A DNA stretch of 64,000 nt from Ophiosphaerella korrae (GCA_028456385.1 JALNQF010000021.1:1-64000); one strand, 5' to 3'. Shown: positions 1 to 13,348, counted from the first letter of the stretch. The notes: generated from the sequence alone by a model not told the origin. Numbers and translations: made by a program.

Positions 1-2172
1 TAGTACTTACTTAGATAGCTTTATCTACTATTTACTCTTTTTAGTTAATTATTAAAACTACTTTATTAAGTTATTTTACGTAAAGTCTACTTTATAAACT
101 CTTAACCTAAGAAAGTACTTACTTATATTTAGCTACTAGACTACTAAAAACGCGTTAGCTAAGCTCTAAAAGACTATTAGGATAAGATTAAGTAAAAAGA
201 AAAATAGAGTTAAAGACTTACTTAACCTATAATTATAGCTCTAAATATAATAATAAATATAGAAGCTATTAAGGTAGATAATACCTTTATTATTAAAGAA
301 AATAGAGTATCTAATATTACTACAAATATAAGTAGTATAGCTATAATTACTCTCCTCTTTAAAACTATAAGCTATAGCCCTATTAGAGCCTAGTAGTAGT
401 AGCCCTAGTAGTAAGGCCCTATAAGAGCTAATAGTCTTCTAAGTATACTAACTTATATAGACTATAGCCTTATAATAAGCTTATATCTTTTAAAGATTAT
501 TAATTAAAGAAAGATCTTATAAGTACGTAGCCTAGGTAGCTAAAGAGTCTTAAGTAAGTATCTCTTAACTCTTATAATAGTATACCTAATAGTATAGCTA
601 GTAAAAAAGAAACTAAAAGCTATTAGAAGTATAAAAGAAGCTATTAGGGTTATAAGAATAAATATTATAGAGACTATTCTACTAGTAAGCCCTATTTTTA
701 TACTTGTTATAGTAAGTATATATAAACTCTTAGATAAAAGAAAGAAGCTAGCTAAAGTTATACTTTTTAAAGATATTAAAGGCTTAGTTAAGAAAGTTAT
801 AAAATAAGTTAAGTAAGAGAGAGTAGTTAAAGAAATAAGTAATAACTAAGAGAAAAGTATAGTTAGTAAGACCTAAGAGCCTATAGGTAAGAAAAATAGA
901 TACTTACTTTTATACTAGAAACGATATATTATAGAAATAGAGTAAGAAGCTTTACTTTTAGTTTAATAGTAACCTAAGAGTAGTCTACTTAGGTTATAAA
1001 GTAGCTAAAAAAGATTATTACTACTATAGTTACTCTAGCTAAGCTAGCTAGCTATATAGAACTAAGGTTAGAAGTTAAAAGTAGCTATAATAATTAAAGT
1101 AGAAAGCAAATAAGAGAATAGAGCTAAGAAACTAGTAAGAGAGTATAGAGTAGCTAAGATAAGCTTAAAGAAAAGAAGAAGAAAATAGAATAAAAAATAA
1201 AGAGATAAAGTTTAAGTATACTTTTAGAAAGTATTTATAACTTTACTAAAAATTATAGGAGTAAATAACTATAAAAGCTTAACTACTAGTAAAGACGTTT
1301 AAATATAGAGCCTAAAGGCCCTATACTAGCTTAACTAATAAATATATATATATAAGAAAAGAGCTAGCTATTAAAAATTAATAAGTAAGAAAAGAATTTA
1401 GTAAGTAAAAATATATTAAGTAAAAAAACTATTATAGAAAGGTAAAAACTACTATAGCTTGTAAAACGTACGTAAAAAGAAATAGTAAAAAGATAAGTAG
1501 CTACTACTATAAGCTATATAATACGTCTATATAAAAATTTTATTAAATAACCTAGAAACTATATAAATACTCTATAAACAACCTCTTAGATATTAGATCT
1601 AGAGCTCTTAGGAGAAAGGTATTATAAGTAAAAAATAAAAGTAGTATCTTTAAAGTCTTAAGCTATAGACGCTCTAAAATAAAAACAATAGCTAATATAA
1701 GAAAATAGAGGTAGTATAACTTAAGCTTTGTATTAGGTAATAGTGCTAATAAGGCTAGCGTTCTCTTAAGGTAGGCCTAGGTAGGTTATAGCTATAGCTA
1801 AAGTTAGATTAGTAGTTTGTAGACAATATATAGTAATTAATACCTAAAGGGCTATAAGTTATTTAAGAAGAAAAAAGTTCTTAAGGACTTAATATCTTTA
1901 TTCTCTTTTATTAATATTAATATTTTAGCTAGAAAGCCTAAGTTACTCTCTAACTATATATATAGTTAGTGCTAGATACTAGACTATTTATAGGGTAAGG
2001 CTAAATTATAAATCTAAATTATTTTAGATCTAATAGTTTAAGTACCTTGTAGCTAATAAAATAGGAAAAGAGTTTATAGGTTAAGGTAAGTTTTACTCTC
2101 TTTTTAGGCTAAAGGCTCTTAATTAAGTATAGTAGCTTAATAGAACTAAGCTCTATATAAAGGAGAAGGTAT

Positions 2173-2435
2173 ATAGTAAAGTATTATAAAAAAAAAAATA
2201 GTAAAAAGGAAGTAAGTAGTTACTAGAGAAATACAAGTACTAAGAGCTTATAAGGAGGTAAACTATTAAAGAGAAGAAGTAAAGAAAAAAAAAGCTAATA
2301 AGCTCTTAAGTTATAGGATACAATCTATAAGAGTATAAATAACGTTTAAAACTAGTTTAGCTAATAAAGTCTAAGTTTCTTAAGACTAATAAGCTCTTAG
2401 GCCCTAGATCTATATTAGGTATATAACCCTATAAT
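2173..2435 (+). repeat. 263-bp dispersed direct repeat, copy 1
   Basis: Begins TAGTAAAGTATTATAAA and ends near ATATAACCCTATAATA. A diverged copy in the same orientation lies at 13,088-13,348. The two bracket the whole gypsy cluster. Sequences outside the repeat do not match. It may be a piece of an older element. The family is not identified. Confidence 0.75.
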
Positions 2436-2793
2436 ACTAGTAAAAGATTTTATACTTTATTCTTTATATTAAGTAGTTATAGTATATACTATTACTACTT
2501 TTAAGCTATAGTTAATAGAGTTTAAAAGTAAGTTAAGTAAGTACTTTTTAAAATACTTTTAAGTAAAAACTTTATTTATATTTAAGTTATACTTAATATA
2601 TATATACTATTATCTATATAGATCTTTTTTAAAGTATTATATAACTTAAAATACTTTATTTTTTTTATTTTAAAGTTTTAAAATAGAAAGTAAAATACTA
2701 TTTTATATAAGTAATAGTACTTTTAGTATTTTTTTAAAAATTTATCTTTATATACTATAAGCTCTTTAGAATAAAGTATATACTTTATATAAA

Positions 2794-3282
2794 GGGGTTA
2801 CCTAGGGTCGACTTCCTAGTAACTTTTAAGTTGTTAGTAGATTAGGAAGTAATAACAAAGCTTATATAGTAATCTACAATAAGCTATAAATAAAAGAAGA
2901 TATTTTGTAACTATCTTAGTATTATTACTTGTAGTTAATAATTAAATTACTAATACTATCCTAATAATAGGTATTACTACTAACTATATACCTAGGTCCT
3001 ATAGCTAGCTTTGTACTTTATATTTACTAAGATCGCGAATTGTAAATTTATTATATACTTAGCTTTATACTTTGTATTTACTAAGATTATAAATCGCGAA
3101 TTTATTACGTACTTAGCTTTATACTTTATATTTACTAAGATTGTAAATTGCGAATTTATTACGTATCTCTATTATAGTTAGTTTTCTAGTTAAGTTTATT
3201 ACCTTATAGGTTGTACGTATTTTTATTATCTATAGTAGGGCTAACTAGCTTAAATTAGTTTTCTCTTGTTATAGCTATAATA
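2794..3282 (-). repeat. LTR copy a1 with three 54-bp units
   Basis: Closely matches 12,035-12,416 in the same orientation, beginning GGGGTTACCTAGGG and ending near ATAGCTATAATA. It contains three tandem 54-bp units at 3007-3060, 3061-3114 and from 3115, each holding the core TTTACTAAGAT followed by a CGCGAAT-type motif. It would be the 3' LTR of the minus-strand element. Confidence 0.8.
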
Positions 3283-6200
3283 CTATTCTCCTCTCTAGGT
3301 AGGTTTTTATTTCTCTACCCTAGGCCTAAGGTTATTAATCTAGTTTCCTTGTTTATTTCTAGTTCTTTATTATTCTCTATATCTTCTTATTCTAATTATA
3401 ATAAACTTCTCTTTATTACTTGTATTACTCGTAATAGAGTTAAAATATTTCTCTACGCCTATTATACTTAGTTAAAGCTTACTTATCTTATCTTTTTAAA
3501 GGATAGTAAGTATTATAGCAAGTATATTCTTACTAATATTTAGTATAAATATACTCTTTTAGGTATTTCTCTTATAGAGTATAAGTACTTAATTTCTATA
3601 TAGTCTCTTCTTACTAAGTTGTATAAGGTAAGCTATTAACTAAGCTTAAAAGATACTATTATTATAGCTTATAGAGGCTAAAGCTAAGTATAAGCTAACT
3701 CTTTATAAGCTAGTAGATCTTTATTCTTATATTAAGTGTCTCTATAAGATAAAAGCTTATAATAATACTAAATTATCTAAATAGTCTTATACTTTAGAGG
3801 CTAAGATAGACCTTAAAGACGCTATAGGGGCTACTCTAGCTCCTATTATATTAGACGTTCCTAACGTCTCTCTATTTATTATTAGTAGTACTAATTTTCT
3901 TAGTTTACTATAAGGCGTTCTAGAGAGTTTTAATTTTAGAACTCCTCTAGTTTCTTAGAGTAATTAAGATTATCTTCTAGTTCCTATATATCTTCTTATA
4001 GTTACCCTTTCTTGTTTATACCTATCTATTCTACTAAATAGTAGTTCCTACTATTATAGAACTAGTGTACTAAGATCTCTTTAACTTCTTATTCTTATTA
4101 TTCTCTATACGTATCTACTTTATATACTAGTAGTTCTACGTTTTATAGTACTATTTTAAGTAGCGCTACATAAAAGGTTAAGTATATCCTTATTTTATTT
4201 AGTAGCTTTAGTTTAAATATAACTAGCGTAACTTCTTTTTTAATTTTATATAGTCTTATTTTAACATAGTCTAGTTTTAAACTAGGTTATTTACTCTTAA
4301 TATTCTTTTATACTAACTATACTTTTTCTCTCTTTTTAAATTAAGGTCTCTTTTTATATTTTTTATTATAGTATTTTACTATTTAATTGTATAGGAATTC
4401 TACGTCTTATCTTAATTAGTTATATATATTCTTAAGTCTATTAGCAAAGTTTTCTCTTCTTAAGAACTAAGTTATTTCTATTCTTAGTATTCTATATATA
4501 TTAGAGTTAAATCTATAGTTTATAAAAAAGAGTAATACTCTTGTTACTATATTCTTTACGCTATTGTATACTAACTATACTATAGGTAGTAACTATACCT
4601 AATTGTTCTAGTTGTAGTTAAGGTAATATCTTAGGTATTATTCTACTATCTAATTTATTTATTCTAACTATCTATCTATTTATAGGTAGTATATAGTAGA
4701 TATTACGTATTATATCCTTAATTATACTATTATCGTTTTCTATAGTTTTAATATAAATCTTATATCTCTATTTATAATAATCTTGTCTAGTAGTCTATAT
4801 TAACTAATTATAGTTCCTAAGACCTAGTATATAGTAACCTTAGTTCTACTTTTCTCTTTATATAGTCTAAAGTATAAGTACTTTATAAGTTTATCTACTA
4901 TTATTAGGATTCTATTATACTTAACTCCTAATATTAGGTCCTTTAATTTAGGTAGTTTTGTAATAAAGTCTATTATAATAACTCCTTATAGTTATTCTAG
5001 TACTTTTACTAGTTATAATATTCTATATAGTACGTATCTATTATACTTATTTCTATAATATTCTATATAGTCTTGTAGTACCTCTATTACTAGTTATCTT
5101 ACTTTTAGGATATAGTAGTCTTATAGTAGCCTATCTAGGGTTTTGTTAGTCTCTTAGTATCTATATACTAGTAATTTATAGAATTATTATATAAATTCCC
5201 TCTAGATCTTCCTTTGAATATATATTTTTCTATAGGCTTATACAAGTCCTTTTTAGATTTCTAGTTTTTCTATTTCTTTAGATACTTCTTACGTTACTTT
5301 CTAAATCTATTTATATAGCTTACTACTTTTTCTTTTAAGTATTATAGCTATTTTAGGTATATTTAGGACTAGATATCCTTCTTTATTCTTAACTAAAACT
5401 ATACTAGTAGCGCTTACTTCTTCTTATAAGTCTAGTCTTCTACTAAGAGTATCTATAAATTAGTTGTTTTTCTTTTTTATATATATAATTTCTATATTAA
5501 ATATTAATAGGAATTCCTACTATCTTATATATTATTATAATAGTTCTTTATTTAGTATAAATCCTATAATATTCCTATAGTCTATATAGACCTTTATTTA
5601 GTATTTTACTCCTTATAAGTATACTCTCTATTATTTAAATACTTTATAGATTACTAGTATTTCTTTATTATAAATTAGGTAGTTAAGCTCTACTAGCTTT
5701 ATTTTCTTAGAGAAGTATTTAACTAATTATTCTTTTTTAGTCTTTAGGTCTTCTTATATTAGTACTATTCTATAGACTAAGTTAAATACGTCTATTTTTA
5801 CTATTACTAGTAGGTCTAGGTTATATATTCTAATAACTAGGTTTTCTATAAATTTCCTTTTAATCGTGTTAAATACTTTATTATATTCTTCTATCTATTT
5901 AAATAGTATATCTTTCTTTATAAGCCTTGTTATTAGTTCTTTATCTTTAGACTATCTTACTATTAACTTTCTATAAAAGTTTACTAACCTATAAAATTAT
6001 TATACTTCTTTTAAGTTCTTAGGTATTAGCTATTTATTAATTAACTTAATCTTTTTAGAGTTAATCTTAATCTTTCCTAGTTCTATAATAAATCTAAAGA
6101 AATCTATTTCTTTTGTATAGAATTTATATTTCCTTATCTTAAAGAATAGCTTACTTTCTACTAGCTTTTCTAGTACTTTGTGTATATATTGTATATATTC

Positions 6201-9200
6201 TTCTTTTATTTCTAAGAATATAAGGATATTATCTAAGTATATAAATATAAATACATCTAAGTATTCTCTTAGGACTATATTTATCCTTTCTTAGAATACT
6301 ACTAGTATATTTATTAATCTAAAGGGTATAACTATATATTTAAATAGTCTATATTATATTCTAAATACTATTTTCTATTTATTACCTTCTTTAATTCTAA
6401 TCTAGTAGTAGGCGTTTTAGATATCTAGTTTAGTAAAGATTTATACTTTCTATAGCTTATCTTGTATCTTATCTATACGTAGTAAAGGATATTAGTTCTT
6501 ATCTATTATTATGTTAGTTTTTCTAAAATCTACGTAAAGTCTTTTTTTATCTATTCTTTTTTTATCTATAAATATAAGTTTATAAGCTACTAAAGATTTA
6601 GATTCTTATATCTATCTTTTCTTTATTACTTTTTATATAAATATGCGTTTAATCTTTAATTCTTCTTTAGTTTTTTAATAGACTAAGCTCTATTTTACGT
6701 TTTTTTCTTCTTCTAGATCTATTACTAAGTCCTATATTTAATAGTCTAGGAGGTAGTTGTTAGGTTCTATAAGTTATTTTTCTTATTTCTTATATTCTTT
6801 TAGGAATTTTCCTTTATATATAACTATATTAGCTTTTAATATTTCTTTCTTAGAGTAGCTAATTCTCTCTATTCTCTAATTAATTCTTAGGTTAGTTATC
6901 TATAACTATAGTATTCCTAGTATTATATCTTGTTTATTATTAATTATTATTATATCTATAACTATATTCTTTATTTCTAATCTTTCTAGCTTTAGTGTAG
7001 AGGGTATTGTTTTAAACCTTATAGGTTCTTAGAATAGTTTTCCTTTAATTATACTTAGTTGTTAAGGGTACTTCTTTATAGTATAAGTTATTCTTTAGCT
7101 TTCTACAAACTTCTTTAATATAAAGTTCCTTATAGCTCTACTATTAATTATTATTTGTACTTTCTTTTTTTAGTATATACCTGTTTTTGTAATATATAGG
7201 CCTCCTATACTTTCTAGCTTTTCTTACTTAGGTTTTTCTTTAAATTATCTATTCTTCTAAGGCTATTATCCTATTTTACGTTTATAGTTCTTATATTTTA
7301 GATATTTATTATAAGTATATTTATACTATAGTTTTCCTTAGATATATTCTTTTAATAGTTTAGGGCCTAGTCTAATTACTATATATTCTTTATTAAGTAT
7401 TTTAATTATTTCCTAACTTTAAATATCTTTCCTTGTAATTACGTTTACGTAATTGTATCCTTTTCTTTGTATAGGCTATATATAATTTCGTGCCTTAAGT
7501 TCTCTATATATATAGTAGTTTGTATTTAGGTATAATATCTATAATATCTTAGTATATACTAGGTGTTCTAGATTTATTCTCTTGTTATCCCCTACCTAGT
7601 AACTATCTATTCTAGGTCTTATATTTATTAGGATATAGTATACTATTAGTACTTGTAGTATATAGGCTTTGTTAATCTATTACGTTTTTCTTATAAGGAA
7701 CTACTATTTCCTTTATATAGGTATTCTACCTACTATAACTATATATTACTCTATCTATTATTAGAATATTATAAACTTTTTTACTTTAAGATTATATTCT
7801 TTCTAGTCTTTATACGCTTCCTCTATACTTATAACTAGTAAGTATTTCTAAATAAATTTCTATTCTTTGTTTTGTTCTTCTATATCTATTATTATATAGC
7901 TATTATAGCTATATATTCTTAGCTAGGCGTACTTAGTACCTCTTATATTAGTTTGTTTCTTATCTCCTTATAATTCTTTAGAAGAGACTGTTATAGTCTC
8001 TTTATCCTATACTAGTCCTTTAGCCTAGATTAATAGTATCTAGGGTTCTTCCCCTTCTAAATCTTCTATTAGTAGGTCTATTATATATACTATTTCTTCT
8101 AGCTATACTTTTATTCTTTCTTTTATTACTACTACTCTATTCTTTTATAGGAACTATCTTACTCTCTATTTACTAGAAAGATATATATAGTAGTTATCCT
8201 TGTAATAAAAAGTCTAATAGAGTATTATATACTATATTTCTTTACTCCTAGCTACTTTCTCTTAAGGTTTAGCTTATATCTTAGGTACTTCTTTTTTATT
8301 CTTAGTTGTTTTTAACTATATTTCTTTCTTTAGGTCTTTACTTTTATAGTCTTTTATAAAGTATCTTAGTTTCCTATATTTATAGTACGTTATATTCTTT
8401 TTCTATTTTAACTAGTAATCTTTTATATAGTAGCCTTTCTTACTATAACTAAAGTATATAAAGTCTTTATTCTTCTTAAATTTCTTATCTTTATTAGCGT
8501 TAAAGATTATAGGGTCTCTAGCGTTTTAGTTTTTAGGTTATCCTCTATATTTATTTTTCTTCTATTCTTAAAGATTATTGTCTATCTATATTACCTATTA
8601 TTTTAGAGCTTCTAGTATTCTTAGTTTTTTTATATAAATTATCTTGTATTAGATTTTTAATTTTAATCTTTATTTAAATTATAATATTAGTAATACTTTA
8701 TTCTATTCTATATTCTATAATAGTTATTTAAACTATAATATATATTTAGAAATACTTTTATATTATATAAGCCTTTTAAGCTTCTTTTTAGCTTATTAGG
8801 TAATATCTATATCTCTAAATACTACTTTTATTTGTTTAGTAAAGTATTTATAACTTCTAAAGATAGCTTTAGTTTTATCTTTCTATATTCTTAGCGCGTA
8901 TATTATATAATCTATCTAATAGGATTTAAACTATCTTATTATATCTTCTTTAAAGTATATTCTAATATATATTACCTTTTTATCTTCTCTATTAAAGTAT
9001 AGTACTTATATATTAATCTATAGTTATACTACTACTATAAAGAGTCTTAATTTTTCCTTTATTCTATTAAATTTCTTAAGTATAGGTATCTTAGGTAGCT
9101 TCTTTATTGTACTTATTTTTAGTCTCTAGGTAATTTATTCTATTTAGTTTTATCTTTCTATAATAGCTTTAATTTAAACTTTATTTTACTTAACGTAGTC

Positions 9201-9434
9201 TTATAGTTCTTTATTCTACGTTTCTAGGATATTAATTATTAGTTATATATCTCCTTTTTTAGTAATTAGGTTGTTTAGGTGTATCTTAACTACTACCTAG
9301 TTAGTTTTGTCTAACTTGTAACTACTTAGAGGTACTTTACCTCTTTTCTTAGTTAAACTTTCTACTATTGTGTTAGCTTAGACTATACGCTACTTACGCT
9401 TTACTTCTCCTAATATCTAAATTAGTAAAGTGTA

Positions 9435-9887
9435 ATAGGCTACCTACGTTAACTACTAGTAGCTATTAGAGTATTAGTAGATTAAGAGTTAATAGTAAAG
9501 TTTATATAAGTAATCTATAATAACTAATATTAATAGAAGATATTTTATAATTGTTTTATATTAGCGTTCTATAGTTAAAGGATTAAATTACTAATACTAT
9601 CCTAATAATGCGTATTGCTACTAACTATATAGTAATAATATCTTAGTAGCTTTGTTACTTTATATTTACTAAGATCGCGAATTTATAAATTTATTATATA
9701 ATAGCTTTGCGACTTTATATTTACTAAGATCGCGAATTTACGAATTTATTATATATCTATATTATAGTTAGCTTTCTAGTTAAACTTATTATTCTATAGG
9801 TTGTTACCCTACTCCTCTTATACTTTATTAGTAGCTAAGCGTAAACTAATTAGTTCTATCTTAGTTTCTCTTGTTACTACTATAATA
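9435..9887 (-). repeat. LTR copy b1 with two repeat units
   Basis: Shares the LTR framework of copy a1 (TACTAATACTATCCTAATAA block, TTTACTAAGATCGCGAAT units, closing TCTCTTGTTACTACTATAATA-like end) but is a distinct subtype. It carries two of the roughly 55-bp units. It abuts the duplicated gag segment on its left and an inverted element end on its right. Confidence 0.78.
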
Positions 9888-10670
9888 AAGAGACTATATA
9901 GAAATTAAATACTTATATTCTATAAGTAAAACCTTAGAAGAAATATATTTATACTAAACGTTAGCGAGGATATACTCGTTATAGTATTTACTATTATTTA
10001 AAGATATAAGGTAAGAAAGACCTAATTTAGTATAATAATAATAAGAGAATATCTTAACCTTGTTATAAATAATATAAGCTATAAGAAGAAGTTTATTATG
10101 CTAAGACTAAGATAGTATAGAGAGTAATAAGGAACTAAAGATTAATAAAGATATAGGACTAATAACCTTAGTACTAGTATAGAGAAATAAAAAACTACGT
10201 AGAAGAGAGAATAGTATTATAGTAGTAATAAGAGAAACTAAGATAGAACTAATTAGTTTACGCTTAGCTACTAACAAAGTATAAGATAAGTAGGGTAATA
10301 ACTTATAAGATAATAAGTTTAACTAGGAAGCTAACTATAATATAGATACGTAACAAATTTATAAATTTATAATCTTAGTAAATATAAAGTTGTAAAGCTG
10401 TTATATAATAAATTTATAAATTCGCGATCTTAGTAAATATAAAGTAATAAAGCTACTAAGATATTATTACTATATAGTTAGTAGTAATATATATTATTAG
10501 GATAGTATTAGCAATTTAATCCTTTAACTATAGAACGCTAATACAAAACAATTATAAAATATCTTATATTAATATTAGTTATTATAGATTACTTATACAA
10601 ACCTTACTATTAACTCTTAATCTACTAATACTCCTAATAGCTACTAGTAATCGACCTAGGTAGCCTATTA
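9888..10670 (+). mobile_element. Inverted fragment: element 3' end plus LTR copy b2
   Basis: The reverse complement of 9888-10,214 matches the element end at about 3283-3610. The reverse complement of 10,215-10,670 matches LTR b1 (9435-9887), again with two repeat units. This is therefore the 3' end and LTR of a second gypsy copy lying on the plus strand, head-on to the first. Together with b1 it forms a large imperfect palindrome of about 450-bp arms around a 327-bp centre. It is too RIP-mutated to code for anything. Confidence 0.75.
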
Positions 10671-12034
10671 TATATTACGTATACTATTTCTTCTAGCTAT
10701 ACTTTTATTCTTTCTTTTATTACTACTACTTTATTTTTCTAAAGGAAGTATCTTACTTTCTACTTACTAGAAAGATATATATAGTAGTTATCTTTATAAC
10801 AAAAGGTCTAATAGAGTATTATATATTATATTTCTTTACTCCTAGCTACTTTTTCTTAAGGCTTAGCCTATACTTATAGTACTTCCTTCTTTTTCTTAGT
10901 TATTTTTAACTAAGTTTCCTTATCTTTCTTATAGTCTTTACTTCTATAGTCTTTTATAAAGTGTCTTAGTTTTCTATATTTATAATATACTATATCTCTC
11001 TTCTTTTATAATTAGTAGTCTTTTACGTAGTAGCTTTTCTTACTATAGTTAAAGTACGTAAAGTCTTTATTTTTCTTTTTCTTTCTATCCTTATTAGCGT
11101 TAAAGATTATAGAGTCTCTAAAATCCTAGTTTCTAAGTTAGCTTCTATATTTATTCTTCTTCTATTCTTAAAGATTATTATTAATTTAGATTACCTATTG
11201 TTTTAAAGCTTCTAGTATCCTTGGCTTTTCTATATAGATTATCTTATATCTAATCTTTTTATTTAGTCTTTATTTAAATTATAATATTAAGGCTAATTTA
11301 TTCTATTCTATATTTTATAATAGTTATTTAAATTATAATACGTACTTAGGTATACTCTTCTATTGTGTAAGTCTCTTAAGCTTTTCTTTTACTTATTAGG
11401 TAATATCTATATCCTTAAATACTACTCTTATTTGTTTAGTAAAGTATTTATAACTTCTAAAAATAGCTCTAGTTTTATCTTTGTAGGTTATTAGGGTATA
11501 TATTATATAATCTATCTAGTAAGGTTTAAACTATCTTATTATATCTTCTTTAAAGTATATTCTAATATATATTACTTTCTTTTCTTCTATATTAAAGTTT
11601 AGTACTTATATATCTATTTAGAGTTATACTAATACTATAAAGAGTCTTAGTTTTTCTTTTATTCTATTAAACTTCTTAAGTATAGGTATCTTTAGTAGTT
11701 TTTTTGTTATACTTATCTCTAAGTATTAGGTAATTAGTTCTATTTAGTTCTATCTCTTAATAATAGCTTTAATTTAGGCTTTATTTTACTTTACGTATTC
11801 TTAGAGTTCCTTATTCTAGGTTTCTAAGGTATTAATTACTAATTTTATATCTTTTTTTTTAGAGATTAAATTATTTATATATTCTCTAACTACCTTCTAT
11901 ATAGTATTATCTAACTTATAGCTACTTATAGGTACTTTTACTACTTATTTAGTTAAACTTTCTACTATTATATTAGCTAGACTATACGCTACTTACGCTT
12001 TACTTCTTGTAATAACTAAATTAGTAAGGTATAA
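10671..12034 (-). mobile_element. Second gag-containing gypsy fragment (direct duplicate of 8081-9433)
   Basis: From about 10,675 this stretch repeats 8081-9433 in the same orientation at high but imperfect identity. It includes a second decayed zinc knuckle at 11,056-11,015 read on the minus strand. On its right it runs directly into LTR copy a2. It is the 5' (gag) part of a minus-strand gypsy element whose pol part is either missing or is the one left of 8081. Stops and RIP changes rule out function. Confidence 0.78.
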
Positions 12035-12416
12035 GGGGGCTACTTAGGGTTAACTTCCTAGTAACCTTTAGGTTATTAGTAGATTAAGAGGTAATAACAA
12101 AGCTTATATAGTAATCTACAATAAGCTATAAATAAAAGAAAATGTTTTATAACTATCTTAGTATTATTACTTATAGTTAATAATTAAATTACTAATACTA
12201 TCCTAATAATAGGTATTACTACTAACTATATACCTAGGTCCTTTAGCTAGCTTCGTACTTTGTATTTACTAAGATCGCGAATCGCGAATTTATTATATAT
12301 CTCTATTGTAGTTTGTTTTCTAGTTAAGTTTATTACTTTATAGGTTGTACGTATTTTTGTTATCTATAGTAGGGCTAACTAGCTTAAATTAGTTTTCTCT
12401 TATTATAGCTATAACA
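12035..12416 (-). repeat. LTR copy a2 with one repeat unit
   Basis: Same subtype and orientation as the LTR at 2794-3282 but about 107 bp shorter, because it has only one copy of the 54-bp unit. It would be the 5' LTR of the minus-strand element of subtype a. Confidence 0.8.
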
Positions 12417-13087
12417 CTTTATATATATATTATTAACTAAAAAGTTTATATTATACTTTTATAAAGTAATAATAGTAACTTTAAAGTTATTTTTAAAAGT
12501 TATAATATAAAATATAGTTTATTTTTATTTTAGATATATATTCTTATTTTCTAAAGTATAAAATATATATAGTTAAGTTAATTTATTATATTTAGTAGTT
12601 ACTTTATAAATATATTCTTTAATTATTACTAGTATACTTAGTATATAACTTAGCTATATACTACTTATACTTTATATAAAGTCTTATTTAACTATTAACT
12701 ATATATTTTCTTTTATTATTATAGCTTATTATAAAAAGTATATTATAATTATTTCTAAACTATTAGTAAAAGAAGTATTATTATATTAAGAAGTAACTAG
12801 AAAAAAATAGTACTTACTATAAGCTATAAGAGATAGTAAAAAAATAATAGATAATATTTAATAGTATTACTAGTATCTAAAAGAAAATAATACTTACTTT
12901 ACTTTTTTTATAAGTATTAAGCTTTTTATATACTTATATAGTATATTAGCTTTACTTTTTTAACTTATACTAAAGTTTATAAAAGTTTAAAGTATTTAAT
13001 AAACTTTTATTATAGATTTAAAAAAATTAAAATTAGTTAAGTTTAAATTTCTTTATACTTTATAAGTTATATTATAAATTTATATTA

Positions 13088-13348
13088 TAGTAAAGTATTA
13101 TAAAGAAAGAAATAGTAAAAAGAAAGTAAGTAGTTACTAGAGAAATACAAGTACTAAGGGCTTATAAGGAAGTAAACTATTAAAGAAGAGAGGTAAAAGA
13201 AAGTAGCTAATAAGCTTTTAGGTAGTAGGATATAACCTATAAGAAGGTAAATAATATTTAGAGTTAGTTTAGCTAATAAAGTTTAAGATCCCTAAAACTA
13301 ATAAGCTTTTAGGCCCTAAATCTATATTAAGTATATAACCCTATAATA
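13088..13348 (+). repeat. 263-bp dispersed direct repeat, copy 2
   Basis: Second copy of the repeat at 2173-2435, with mainly C/T and A/G differences plus small indels. It lies about 670 bp right of the last gypsy LTR. Confidence 0.75.

Larger units (their letters stand above)
2794..9887 (-). mobile_element. Ty3/gypsy LTR retrotransposon, RIP-degraded
   Basis: Reading the minus strand from right to left gives the gypsy order. A gag zinc knuckle lies at 8456-8415, a reverse transcriptase core near 6260-6160 with the YLDD box read as YLDN (6239-6228), an RNase H C-terminal segment near 5520-5430, and integrase near 4700-4250 with the conserved stretch before the C-terminal domain. LTR-like copies bound it at 2794-3282 and 9435-9887. 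Stops interrupt every domain, so it is dead. The order RT, RNase H, integrase separates it from copia elements. The two flanking LTRs are of different subtypes, so this is probably a recombinant of two elements rather than one clean insertion. Confidence 0.85.

Noticed and set aside
3007..3165. Three regularly spaced 54-bp repeats as a CRISPR-like array
   Set aside because: Units are directly adjacent with no variable spacers, lie within an LTR, and the organism is a fungus.
2790..12420. Copia-type element as explanation for the repeat block
   Set aside because: Integrase lies downstream of reverse transcriptase and RNase H in the minus-strand reading, which is the gypsy order.
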